A DNA stretch of 64,000 bases. Origin: VFKU01 sp038916785. GTDB lineage: Bacteria; Hydrogenedentota; Hydrogenedentia; Hydrogenedentales; GCA-2746185. This document shows positions 41,989-50,143 of the stretch, one piece after another (position 1 is the first letter of the stretch; each line of letters starts with the position of its first letter). Where the stretch lies: positions 1 through 64,000 of the forward strand of contig JBCLBO010000004.1 in assembly GCA_038916785.1 (NCBI GenBank). Reading direction: 5' to 3'. A program made the position numbers and the translations under genes. The notes beneath the pieces were generated by a model. It worked only from the letters and a program-made list of their open reading frames with translations. It searched no databases and was not told where the DNA came from.

Positions 41989-42912
41989 TCAGCGCGCCTT
42001 TTCGAGCTGGCGGCCGAAGATGCGGTAGGGCTTGGGCATGCTTTTCGCCTTGAGCAGCGTGCGCATAGCTTCGCCGAAGACCAGGTCGGCCGCCGTCGCC
42101 GCGCCATTCTGGAAGCTGACCACGCCCACGCTGACGCTCGCCTTCGTCGGGAAGCCGGGGTCGGAGAACACCGTCGCATCGATGTCGTTCATGACTTTCT
42201 CGCCGTACTTCATGGCGTTCGCAAGTTCGGTGTGGGGGAGCAACGCGACAAAAAGGGTGCCGTCGTAGCGCGCGAGCACGTCGTAGGAGCGCGTGTAGCT
42301 GCGGATGGCCATGGCAACCTCAGCGAGCAGGTCGTTCAACTCCGCCGCGCCGCATTTCTCGTTCATCGCCTGGACGCCGTCCACGTCCACGATGACGCAC
42401 GAGACGGGGTAGTTGTAGCGGTGGGCCTTGTCGACCTCCTCTTGCAGACGCTCCATCAGGAACCGGCGGTTCCGCAGGCCGGTGGTCTGGTCCGTGTAGC
42501 CGGAGTCCTCGTTCGCGTCGGCGCCCGGCGCGGCGCCCTTCATCCGCAGGGCCGATTCGACCCGGAGCATGAGCATGGGGAGGTTGAAAGGCTTCGTGAC
42601 GTAATCCACGGCCCCCAGCGCGAAGCCGATTTCGTGGTCCTCGGGCTCGGTCCGGCCCGTGACGAAAATGACCACGATGTCCTTGGTGGCGGGATTGGCC
42701 TTCAGCCGCCGGCAGACCTCGTAACCGTCCATGCCGGGCATCGACACGTCCAGCAGGACCAGGTCAATGCCCCCCTTGGCGCACAGATCCAGCGCCTCCT
42801 GGCCGCCACCGGCCGGAACCGCCTCGATCCCCGTCGCTTTCAACCCCTCGCAGATGACTTCCGCGAGCGCCGCCTCATCGTCAACTACGCAAACTCGGAT
42901 TTTCTCGGCCAT
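41989..42912 (-). CDS. Response regulator with receiver and degenerate GGDEF domains
   Basis: This 307-residue protein begins with a complete receiver domain: VVDDE (Asp11-Asp12), phospho-acceptor Asp55 in LLDVSMPGMDGYE, a Thr in VTGRT, and Lys in YVTKPFN. A GGDEF-like domain follows (about 140-300, DQTTGLRNRRFLMERL to SVGVVSF). The active-site motif is RYDGTLF in place of GGDEF, so diguanylate cyclase activity is unlikely. It may instead sense or bind nucleotides, or act as a scaffold. No histidine kinase is adjacent. Confidence 0.88.
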   Translation of the reverse strand: MAEKIRVCVVDDEAALAEVICEGLKATGIEAVPAGGGQEALDLCAKGGIDLVLLDVSMPGMDGYEVCRRLKANPATKDIVVIFVTGRTEPEDHEIGFALGAVDYVTKPFNLPMLMLRVESALRMKGAAPGADANEDSGYTDQTTGLRNRRFLMERLQEEVDKAHRYNYPVSCVIVDVDGVQAMNEKCGAAELNDLLAEVAMAIRSYTRSYDVLARYDGTLFVALLPHTELANAMKYGEKVMNDIDATVFSDPGFPTKASVSVGVVSFQNGAATAADLVFGEAMRTLLKAKSMPKPYRIFGRQLEKAR

Positions 42913-43071
42913 GTTAAAAACGGGAGCCCCCTTCGGTCAATGAGTCGCCCCCAAGTACAACTTCCCCGATACCATTGTACCCTACGTTTTTGGATTTAGG
43001 CAAAGGGCCTTCGGGCGCGCCCCGTCAAAGAGGCATCACGGCTGGACGGAACAGACGTGAAACACCAGAGA

Positions 43072-43219
43072 CTAGAAGCTATCCCAAAACCACCTTTTGT
43101 TGTCATTCTGAACGAAGTGAAGAATCTCGCTCTTCAACTCTGCTGGGAAACATCGCTCATTCTTGCAATACATCAGTAGAATTCCGCCCATCGCTCAGAG
43201 GTTTTGGGATAGCTTCTAG
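43072..43219. mobile_element. MITE-like element with 20-bp perfect terminal inverted repeats
   Basis: CTAGAAGCTATCCCAAAACC (43072-43091) is the exact reverse complement of 43200-43219. The 148-bp element has no coding capacity and contains TTGTCATTCTGAACGAAGTGAAG, a sequence type seen in many intergenic bacterial repeats. It lies in the 374-bp gap upstream of the REC-GGDEF gene and near an AT-richer membrane-protein gene. The transposase that would move it is not in the window. Confidence 0.75.
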
Positions 43220-43286
43220 CAATTCACTTCACCTTCTGCAACCCCACCGTTCAATTTCGTCGTAATTTTAAGGTGCGAAAGGACGA

Positions 43287-44051
43287 TCACCAGAAGCAGC
43301 TAGACGATCTTGACTCTTTCAGAGCCTTCTCCCAAAGCGAAATCTCACTATCGAGCGATCGAGCCGATTTAATCATTTCAAGATAGGCCTCGGTAAAGAA
43401 TTCGAGGTCGTCGGGCGGAATTATGTAATGCGGGTAGCGTTTGCCATCGGGATTTGATAGGTCTGAATTTGCCCAATTATGAATGTCTGCGTTATCCAAG
43501 AGACTGAATCCTCGATTCTCCGGATATGCTCGTAATTTTGTCAACAGATCAGGTGGCAGTAAACTCCTGTAGAAGTCTAGTCGAGACCCGTAGGCGCCAA
43601 GGCGCTCCCTCGTGATTCCTTGGATAAGCTTGTTCATCGGGTCAGTTACGCCGACGAAGTTCACGTCGTTCACTGGTTTCGAGATATCCGTAGAGCTCAA
43701 ACAGTTCAAGAACAGTGGATCCTCAAGATCGCTCAACAAATCAAAACTAAGGACGCCTAAACAATCGCGATAGATTATGTCCAGTCCATCCAGCGTTCTC
43801 GTCAACGCATTTCGTATGATTTCCGCTGCGTCTATTTTTTGTTTTTGAACTTCCTGCTCGGCGGCCGCGATTTTTTCACACTGCCTATGCGCGGACAGGC
43901 TGGACACCGCCAGAACGGCGAATCCAAGTAGAATTGCGGCCCATCCAAGCGGAAGAATTTTTCGAAAGCCTCGGGCGGTCTCGTCGTGAGTCTTACCGAA
44001 GACTCCGACAACAACGGACAGAAATGCGACGACATTCAGAAAATAAGTCAT
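43287..44051 (-). CDS. Hypothetical membrane protein
   Basis: This 254-residue protein has two N-terminal hydrophobic segments (FLNVVAFLSVVVGVFG; LGWAAILLGFAVLAVSSL), followed by a coiled-coil-like stretch (AAAEQEVQKQKIDAAEIIRNALTRTLDGLD) and a soluble C-terminus with LRAYPENRGFSLLDNADIHNW. No family is recognised. Its base composition is clearly more AT-rich than its neighbours, and it adjoins the MITE-like element, so it may be acquired. A sensor or stress-response membrane protein is possible but not shown. Confidence 0.65.
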   Translation of the reverse strand: MTYFLNVVAFLSVVVGVFGKTHDETARGFRKILPLGWAAILLGFAVLAVSSLSAHRQCEKIAAAEQEVQKQKIDAAEIIRNALTRTLDGLDIIYRDCLGVLSFDLLSDLEDPLFLNCLSSTDISKPVNDVNFVGVTDPMNKLIQGITRERLGAYGSRLDFYRSLLPPDLLTKLRAYPENRGFSLLDNADIHNWANSDLSNPDGKRYPHYIIPPDDLEFFTEAYLEMIKSARSLDSEISLWEKALKESRSSSCFW

Positions 44052-44207
44052 GCTGACGATCTCCCTGAGAGCCCATCAAACTTGTCGTATATTGTCAATA
44101 CTGTTCATACATGAAAGGAGGCACGGGCACCGCTCGCAAAATCGACTGGTCCTCTGCGGCGCACTCGTGGTCCGAAGAACCGACCAGCGCAGTATACGGA
44201 TGGAGAC

Positions 44208-44948
44208 TCACATGCGTGTACTTGAAGGGTCAGCGGCAGGTGTCGGCGACGTGCTTGCGCTGGTCCGCCGGAGTCTTTCTAATTTCCGCGTGACCAACTC
44301 CGCCCTGGGCGAGTCCCCGTAGCGGTCGAGGTAGGCCTGCAGCGTCCGGGCGGCGTCGTCCATCCGGGCGAGGCGTTCGCGGTAGATATCCGAGAGGCGG
44401 TTCGTGGCGAGTAGCGCGCGTTCGGGGTTTACCGATTGGTGCAGGCCGCGCTCGAAGGACGCGGCGGCGTCTTCAAAGCGTTGCAACTCGATGAGGACGT
44501 GTCCCACGCGGAAGGCGGTCTCGCTGTCTTTGGGGAAGATGCGCGCCATCACCATGTATTCGCGGAGCGCGCCTTCGTAGTCGCCGCGGGTTTCGAGGCC
44601 CTCGGCGAGGTTGAAGTTCGGCTCGTCGTTGCGGTGCTCGTGGGGCGGGTGCATGAGATTGACGATTTCCTGCGAGACGACCGACACAAGCGTGGGGCCA
44701 TAGAGCGCGGTGGACGCGGCGGCCAGCGAGAGCGCGGTGAAGGCGTAGTCGGCGCTGACCTCGCCCATCCACACGCGGATCAGCATGAGCTGGATCGTCA
44801 GAAACGCGACGACGCCGAGCAGCGAATAGACCTCGACGCGCATGGGAATTTCGCGGTGCAGCATATAGCGCTCGCGGAGCACGTGCACGCCCCAACCGAA
44901 GAAGGGGAGCATGAGCAGCACCGAGATGGCGAATACGACGATTGCCAT
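44208..44948 (-). CDS. TPR-repeat inner-membrane protein
   Basis: This 246-residue protein has membrane helices at the N-terminus (IVVFAISVLLMLPFFGWGV; VYSLLGVVAFLTIQLMLIRV; ADYAFTALSLAAASTALYG) and a C-terminal TPR array. LAEGLETRGDYEGALREYMVMARIFPKDSETAFRVGHVLIELQRFEDAAASFERGL covers about 115-170. It probably scaffolds an unidentified membrane complex. It is transcribed alone; nothing identifiable lies in the 273 bp before the divergent GH4 gene. Confidence 0.75.
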   Translation of the reverse strand: MAIVVFAISVLLMLPFFGWGVHVLRERYMLHREIPMRVEVYSLLGVVAFLTIQLMLIRVWMGEVSADYAFTALSLAAASTALYGPTLVSVVSQEIVNLMHPPHEHRNDEPNFNLAEGLETRGDYEGALREYMVMARIFPKDSETAFRVGHVLIELQRFEDAAASFERGLHQSVNPERALLATNRLSDIYRERLARMDDAARTLQAYLDRYGDSPRAELVTRKLERLRRTSASTSPTPAADPSSTRM

Positions 44949-45221
44949 GATTAGATGGGCACCTTAGGCAGTGCCTGCGTCCCCCCCGCGGGCCGTAGAG
45001 TAGTCCGCGCCGTGCGCGATTTTCCACTTTATAGTCATTATGCCCTACATTCCCGATTTCCTACCTAAGCCTCAGGCCACCAGCCGCTTGGCGATTTTGA
45101 CTTCCGCGCCGATCGGCACGTATGATCGCCAGTGCTGAGGTGCTTTCCGGCGCTGGCGCGCGGGCCTGACCATGGACCGTTCCGCCCAGCCCGCAGGCTG
45201 CTTGCGGAGGCTGCTCGCTGC

Positions 45222-46535
45222 ATGAAGGTCACCGTCATCGGGGGCGCCAGTTCCTATTCGCCGGAGTTGGTGGATGGCTTGCTGTCGCGCACCCACGCCC
45301 TTCCTCTTGAACGCCTCACGCTCATGGATATCGACGCCGCCAGGCTCGAGAGTGTCGCCGGATTCTGCCGGCGCATGGCCCAACAACTCGGCCACCCTGT
45401 ACATATAGAGACTTCTGTTGCACTCGAACCCGCACTGGAAGGCGCGGATTTTGTTGTGACGCAGATTCGCGTAGGGGGGATGGCCGCGCGCATCTCCGAC
45501 GAGAAACTCGGCCGCCGCCACAGCATCCTCGGGCAAGAGACTACCGGCGTCGGCGGCTTCGCGTGCGCGCTGCGCACGATCCCGCGGATTGTCGCCGTCG
45601 CCCAGGCGATGGAAGAGATTTGCCCCGAGGCCTTCCTGCTCAATTTCACGAATCCCTCCGGCATTGTGACGGAGGCGGTGGTGAAGCATTCGAGCGTACG
45701 CGTCGCGGGCCTGTGCAATATCCCGATCGGCATGGAGATGGACGTCGCCAAGCACCTCGGCTGCGCGCATGCGGACGTCGAACTCGACTACGTGGGGCTG
45801 AACCACCTCTCGTGGGTCTACGGCGTGCGTATCGCCGGCCGCGACCGCACGGAAGACGCGCTCGACGCGCTGATCGCGCACGCGGCGGACGAGTGGGACC
45901 CCGGCCCGATTTGCGACGCGATGGTCCGCGCGATGCGCAGCCTCGGGATGTACTGCAATCCGTATTTGCAGTATTTCTACGCGCCCGAAGCGACCCTCGC
46001 GCGGCAGGCGGCGCAGGCCACGACCCGCGGCGAAGACGTGCAGGGGATCGAGGATGCGCTCTTCGCTATTTACGCGGACCCCGCCGCGAACCAAAAACCC
46101 GAAATGCTCTCCAAGCGCGGCGGCGCACACTACTCGACGGCCGCGCTCGCGGTCATGCAGGCGGTATGGAACGATACCGGCGCGCGTCTGATACTCTGCG
46201 CGCGCAACAATGGCGCGGTGCCCGAGTTCGACGGCGACGCCGTGCTCGAATTGCCCGCGCGCGTGGGCCGAGACGGCGTCGAGGCGCTGGCGCAACACGC
46301 GCCGCCGCACGCGATCCGCGGCCTCATGCAGGCGGTGAAATCCTATGAGTCGCTCACGGTCGATGCGGCGCTGACCGGGGACCGCGACGCGGCGATGCAG
46401 GCGATGATGGCGAACCCGCTGTTCCCGGGCGTGACGGAATCGGCGGCGTTGTTGGATGAACTGTTGGCGACTAACGAGCCGCACCTGCGGGGTACCTTCT
46501 TTCCCGCAGCGGCAGGAGTGGGAAATGATATCTGA
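45222..46535 (+). CDS. Glycoside hydrolase family 4 (6-phospho-beta-glucosidase-like)
   Basis: GH4 enzymes use NAD and a divalent metal to cleave glycosides by an oxidation-elimination mechanism. The 437-residue protein has the Rossmann start VTVIGGASSYSPELVDGL, DFVVTQIRVGGM, GQETTGVGGFA, NFTNPSGIVTEA, GLCNIPIG (the metal-binding Cys) and GLNHLSWVYG (the metal-binding His). This fits the 6-phospho-beta-glucosidase branch, although phosphate specificity cannot be shown. The ATG at 45222 follows GCGGAGG. Its last 11 bp overlap purC, an unexpected pairing of sugar and purine genes. Confidence 0.88.
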   Translation: MKVTVIGGASSYSPELVDGLLSRTHALPLERLTLMDIDAARLESVAGFCRRMAQQLGHPVHIETSVALEPALEGADFVVTQIRVGGMAARISDEKLGRRHSILGQETTGVGGFACALRTIPRIVAVAQAMEEICPEAFLLNFTNPSGIVTEAVVKHSSVRVAGLCNIPIGMEMDVAKHLGCAHADVELDYVGLNHLSWVYGVRIAGRDRTEDALDALIAHAADEWDPGPICDAMVRAMRSLGMYCNPYLQYFYAPEATLARQAAQATTRGEDVQGIEDALFAIYADPAANQKPEMLSKRGGAHYSTAALAVMQAVWNDTGARLILCARNNGAVPEFDGDAVLELPARVGRDGVEALAQHAPPHAIRGLMQAVKSYESLTVDAALTGDRDAAMQAMMANPLFPGVTESAALLDELLATNEPHLRGTFFPAAAGVGNDI

Positions 46536-47418
46536 GGCTTTGCTGCAGACGAATTTGCCAGACCGCAAACCGCACTCGCGCGGCAAAGTGCGCGACATCT
46601 ATGACCTCGGAGACGAGTTGATCATCGTCGCCACCGATCGCATCTCCGCCTTCGATTGGGTGGACCCGGTTGGCATTCCCGACAAGGGAAAAATTCTCAC
46701 GAAGATGTCCGTGTTTTGGTTCGAGATGATGCAGGAAATTGTCCCGAACCACCTCATCTCGATCGATCTGGCGGACATGCCCGAGGATTTCCAGCGGCAC
46801 GCCCAACAATTCGACGGCCGCAGCATGCTGGTGAAGAAGTGCGAGATGCTGCCGATCGAGTTCGTCGTGCGCGGCTACCTCGCCGGCAGCGGCTGGAAGG
46901 AATACAAGCAGAAAGGGACTGTCTGCGACATGAAGCTCCCCGCCGGCCTTGTCGAGTCGAGCCGCCTCGATCAGCCGCTCTACACCCCCGCGACGAAGGC
47001 GACCGACGGCCACGACATCAACATCAGCCCCGAAGAGGCGGGCAACATCATCGGCAAGGAGATGAACCGCAAAGCCTCGGACGCCGCCATCCGCGTGTAC
47101 CAGCGCGCGCGCGACTACGCGGCCACGCGCGGCATCATCTTGTGCGACACGAAGTTCGAGTTCGGCACGATTGGCGGACAACTGGTCCTCGCGGACGAAG
47201 TACTCACGCCGGATTCGTCACGCTTCTGGCCGGCGGACCAATACTCGCCGGGCCGCGGGCAGCCGAGCTTCGACAAGCAATTCGTGCGCGACTGGCTCGA
47301 GGCGCAGGACTGGGACAAGAATTCCCCGCCGCCGCCCCTGCCGGACGACGTGGTGATGAAGACGCGGGAAAAATATGTTGAGGCGTATCGTCTGTTAACG
47401 GGGGGAGGCGAGTTCTGA
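46525..47418 (+). CDS. purC: Phosphoribosylaminoimidazole-succinocarboxamide synthase
   Basis: PurC ligates aspartate to CAIR in purine synthesis. The 297-residue protein begins LLQTNLPDRKPHSRGKVRDIYDLGDELIIVATDRISAFD, then has the ATP-grasp-like signature CEMLPIEFVVRGYLAGSGWKEY and ATKATDGHDINIS. Its length fits the long PurC type with a C-terminal TPDSSRFW extension. The ATG at 46525 has GGAG upstream and lies within the last codons of the GH4 gene; its TGA shares bases with the purF ATG. Confidence 0.95.
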   Translation: MISEALLQTNLPDRKPHSRGKVRDIYDLGDELIIVATDRISAFDWVDPVGIPDKGKILTKMSVFWFEMMQEIVPNHLISIDLADMPEDFQRHAQQFDGRSMLVKKCEMLPIEFVVRGYLAGSGWKEYKQKGTVCDMKLPAGLVESSRLDQPLYTPATKATDGHDINISPEEAGNIIGKEMNRKASDAAIRVYQRARDYAATRGIILCDTKFEFGTIGGQLVLADEVLTPDSSRFWPADQYSPGRGQPSFDKQFVRDWLEAQDWDKNSPPPPLPDDVVMKTREKYVEAYRLLTGGGEF

Positions 47419-48947
47419 TGTCGGGCGGACCATCGAGCTACTTCACGCAACTCGGCGATCGGCTGCGACGTCATCCCAACCTGCACGGCCGGGACCTCGG
47501 CGACGACCATATGAAAGACGAGTGCGGCGTGTTCGCCATCGTCGGTCACGACGAGGCCGCGACGCTGACCTACCTCGGGCTCTACGCCTTGCAGCACCGC
47601 GGGCAAGAGGGCGCGGGCATTGTCGTGAGCAACAAGGGCCAACTGAACGCGCACCGCGGCGTCGGGCTGGTGTCCGATGTGTTCCCGCGGCACAAGCTGA
47701 ACCGCCTGCGCGGCGACATCGCGATCGGGCACGTGCGCTACTCGACCTTCGGCAGCAGCGAGCTGAAAAATGTGCAGCCGCTTCCGGTGGACTACGCGCG
47801 CGGCTCGATGGCGCTCGGGCACAACGGCAACCTCGTCAACGCAGACTTCCTGCGCGCCGAACTCGAGGCGCAAGGCGCCATCTTCCAGTCCACCACCGAC
47901 AGCGAAGTCATCATTCAGCTCATCGCGCGCTCGCGCGAGACAAAGTACATGGACACCGTGATCGACGCGCTGCGCAAGGTCGTGGGCGCGTACACCATCG
48001 TCACAACGAACGGCGACTGCGTGGTCGCCGCGCGCGACCCGCTCGGGTTCAGGCCGCTGTGGCTGGGGCGCGTGGCCGATGCCTATGTGCTCGCGAGCGA
48101 GACCTGCGCCCTCGATATCATCGACGCCGACTGGGTGCGCGAGATCGCGCCGGGCGAGGTGCTGTGCATCACGCGCGACGGCGTCGAGACGTGCAAGCCC
48201 TTCGAGAAGGTCGTGCCCAAACAGTGCGTCTTCGAGTACGTCTATGTCGCGCGGCCGGACAGTTTCATCTTCGGGCACAGCGTGGATGAGGTGCGCAAGC
48301 GCCTCGGCGCGAATCTGGTCAAGGTCGCGCCCGTCGAGGCGGACATCGTCATGGCCGTGCCGGACTCGTCCAACCCCGCCGCGCTGGGCTATGCGCACGC
48401 CTCCGGTATTCCCTTCGACATGGGCTTCATCCGAAATCACTACGTCGGCCGCACTTTCATCGAACCCGACCAGAAAATCCGGGACTTCGGCGTGAAGGTG
48501 AAACTCAACCCCTCCCGCACGGCGATCGAGGGCAAGCGCATCGTGCTCATCGACGACAGCATCGTGCGCGGAACGACCGCAAAGAAGATCATCAAAATGC
48601 TGCGGCGCTGCCGCGCAAAAGAAATCCATTTCCGGATTAGCTGCCCGCCCATCATCGGCTCGTGCTACTACGGCATCGACACGCCGAACCGCGAGCGCCT
48701 CATCTCGTACAACAAGACGGTCGAAGAGGTACGGAAATTTCTCGACGTCGATTCGCTCGCATTTCAGACCATCGACGGACTGCTCGAAGCCACCGGCTCC
48801 GCGCGCGACCATTTCTGCCTGGCGTGCTTTACGACCAACTACCCGACGCCGACCCCGCGCGACTTCGATCCGGGCGTGATACGACAGCGGATGGTGGACA
48901 CCAGCACCTATACCTATGAGATGAGCGGCTTCCCGCCGGAAACGTAG
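47418..48947 (+). CDS. purF: Amidophosphoribosyltransferase
   Basis: PurF makes phosphoribosylamine from PRPP and glutamine, the first committed purine step. It has an N-terminal Ntn-hydrolase domain whose catalytic Cys is in KDECGVFAIVGHDE, preceded by a removable leader, and a PRPP-binding VLIDDSIVRGTT motif. Cysteines in KQCVFEYVYV, SCPPIIGSCYY and HFCLACF fit the Fe-S-containing, propeptide-bearing type. The ATG at 47418 overlaps the purC stop (TGATG), giving 509 residues and a 33-residue leader; a start at the Met just before KDECG (47511) would leave almost none. Confidence 0.95.
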   Translation: MSGGPSSYFTQLGDRLRRHPNLHGRDLGDDHMKDECGVFAIVGHDEAATLTYLGLYALQHRGQEGAGIVVSNKGQLNAHRGVGLVSDVFPRHKLNRLRGDIAIGHVRYSTFGSSELKNVQPLPVDYARGSMALGHNGNLVNADFLRAELEAQGAIFQSTTDSEVIIQLIARSRETKYMDTVIDALRKVVGAYTIVTTNGDCVVAARDPLGFRPLWLGRVADAYVLASETCALDIIDADWVREIAPGEVLCITRDGVETCKPFEKVVPKQCVFEYVYVARPDSFIFGHSVDEVRKRLGANLVKVAPVEADIVMAVPDSSNPAALGYAHASGIPFDMGFIRNHYVGRTFIEPDQKIRDFGVKVKLNPSRTAIEGKRIVLIDDSIVRGTTAKKIIKMLRRCRAKEIHFRISCPPIIGSCYYGIDTPNRERLISYNKTVEEVRKFLDVDSLAFQTIDGLLEATGSARDHFCLACFTTNYPTPTPRDFDPGVIRQRMVDTSTYTYEMSGFPPET

Positions 48948-49474
48948 GTCTGGGGGAAAAGCCCAGGCTTTGTAGCATGGGCGGGCCGCCTACGGGGGTG
49001 CCGAAGGCCGCCGAATTTTCGAGAATACTGCTAAATTATCGTAATCCGGATCGCCGTGCGCATTAGTATCCGTACTTTACGTGGAACTTTACCCACAACT
49101 CGGCGGTTTCATGTAATGTAGTGGTCAAGGCGGTGGCATCCGGGCCGTCGCCACAGCAAGGCTGCGCATGAGCGGAATGTTCACTACCGAGAGCACGAGT
49201 CAGTTGATGCGGCGCGGCCGCGTCAAGACCTCGAACCGTCTCTATAAATTCTGGCTCTCGACAGTCCGCGGCTGGATAATCGAAAAACGCGTGCAGACCC
49301 CCCAAGGCTACTCCTTCGGCCGCCTCACCTACAAAACCAGTTGGGTCCTCAAGCCGAAGAATCTGGACTGAGGGTAAGCGGGCAGAAGGGTGCGCATGGT
49401 CGCGCGCGGCTCTGAGCACCTTGGTTCTTTGCGTATTCCGGTAGGGTATACTCACGCAGGGCGGAGAGCGTTCC
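48948..49474. other. Gene-poor stretch with a palindrome and a weak ORF
   Basis: A GTAGCATGGGCGGGCCGCC palindrome lies at 48972-49000. From 49168 to 49371 on the plus strand is a possible 67-residue frame with KTSNRLYKFWLSTVRGWIIEKRV and RLTYKTSWVLKPKNLD. It looks like natural protein but lacks a good ribosome-binding site or any recognised family, so it may be a gene remnant. Nothing else is visible. Confidence 0.35.
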
Positions 49475-49729
49475 ATGGCCGCCAATTCCCGAGTCGAAAT
49501 CAATCCAAAAATCATGCTGGGGAAACCAGTGATCCGCGGCATACGCATCACGGTGGAGCTCGTGTTGCGCAAGCTCTCCGAGGGCGCGACCGAAGCGGAT
49601 ATTATCGACATGTATCCGCACCTGATTCCAGACGACATTCGGGCTGCGATTTCGTACGGCGCCGATTCCGTCTCTCACGAAGAGACCATTTTTTTCGATG
49701 ATTCCGGCGCTCGAACGTCGAGCGGCTGA
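49475..49729 (+). CDS. DUF433 antitoxin-like protein (second pair)
   Basis: This 84-residue DUF433 protein has VEINPKIMLGKPVIRGIRITVELVLRKL and DIIDMYPHLIPDDIRAAISYGADS, the standard pattern of the family. It is followed directly by a DUF5615-type gene whose ATG abuts its stop (TGAATG). It is clearly longer than and divergent from the DUF433 protein at 405-629, so the two pairs are not a recent duplication. The predicted role is neutralising its partner. Confidence 0.82.
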   Translation: MAANSRVEINPKIMLGKPVIRGIRITVELVLRKLSEGATEADIIDMYPHLIPDDIRAAISYGADSVSHEETIFFDDSGARTSSG

Positions 49730-50077
49730 ATGCGGTTCCTCGCGCCCAAGAATTGCGATCAGCGACTTCTTGAAGCACTCCGTTCCGCAGGCCACGACGT
49801 TCTGTCTATGCGCGATTTGGCGGCCGGCAGCGACGACGACGAAGTGCTTTCCCATGCGCTTGGTGGGGCTCGGGTTCTCCTAACCGAAGACAAGGGATTC
49901 GGCGAGCTCGTGCACCGCCAGTCTCTTCAATCGCCCGGGGTGATTCTGTTTAGGGTTCCTTTGGCGGCAAGGGATTGGTTGGTCAGGAATGCCGCTGCCA
50001 TCCTGAAAGAATACGAACTTAAGCACGCCGGACGATTCGCGGTAGTGACGCCGGGAAGACTCCGCGTAGTGCAATGA
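49730..50077 (+). CDS. DUF5615-like toxin with altered active-site motif
   Basis: This 115-residue protein belongs to the DUF5615 PIN-like family (RLLEALRSAGHDVLSMRDLAAG; ARVLLTEDKGFGELVHRQ; GVILFRVP). The family's N-terminal LADEN acidic motif is replaced by LAPKN (Pro6-Lys7), so the first metal-binding Asp is missing, whereas the homologue at 76-408 keeps it. TEDKGF (Asp54) is retained. It may therefore be a weak or inactive nuclease, although the pair remains intact as an operon. Confidence 0.8.
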   Translation: MRFLAPKNCDQRLLEALRSAGHDVLSMRDLAAGSDDDEVLSHALGGARVLLTEDKGFGELVHRQSLQSPGVILFRVPLAARDWLVRNAAAILKEYELKHAGRFAVVTPGRLRVVQ

Positions 50078-50143
50078 CCGGCTGCCGTACACGCCGGCGA
50101 ACGCTTTACGCTCATCCAGCACGTTCGTGATTCGCCGATGTCG

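Noticed and set aside
49063..49638. 191-residue minus-strand frame across the second DUF433 gene
   Set aside because: Mostly antisense to DUF433, with unnatural composition.
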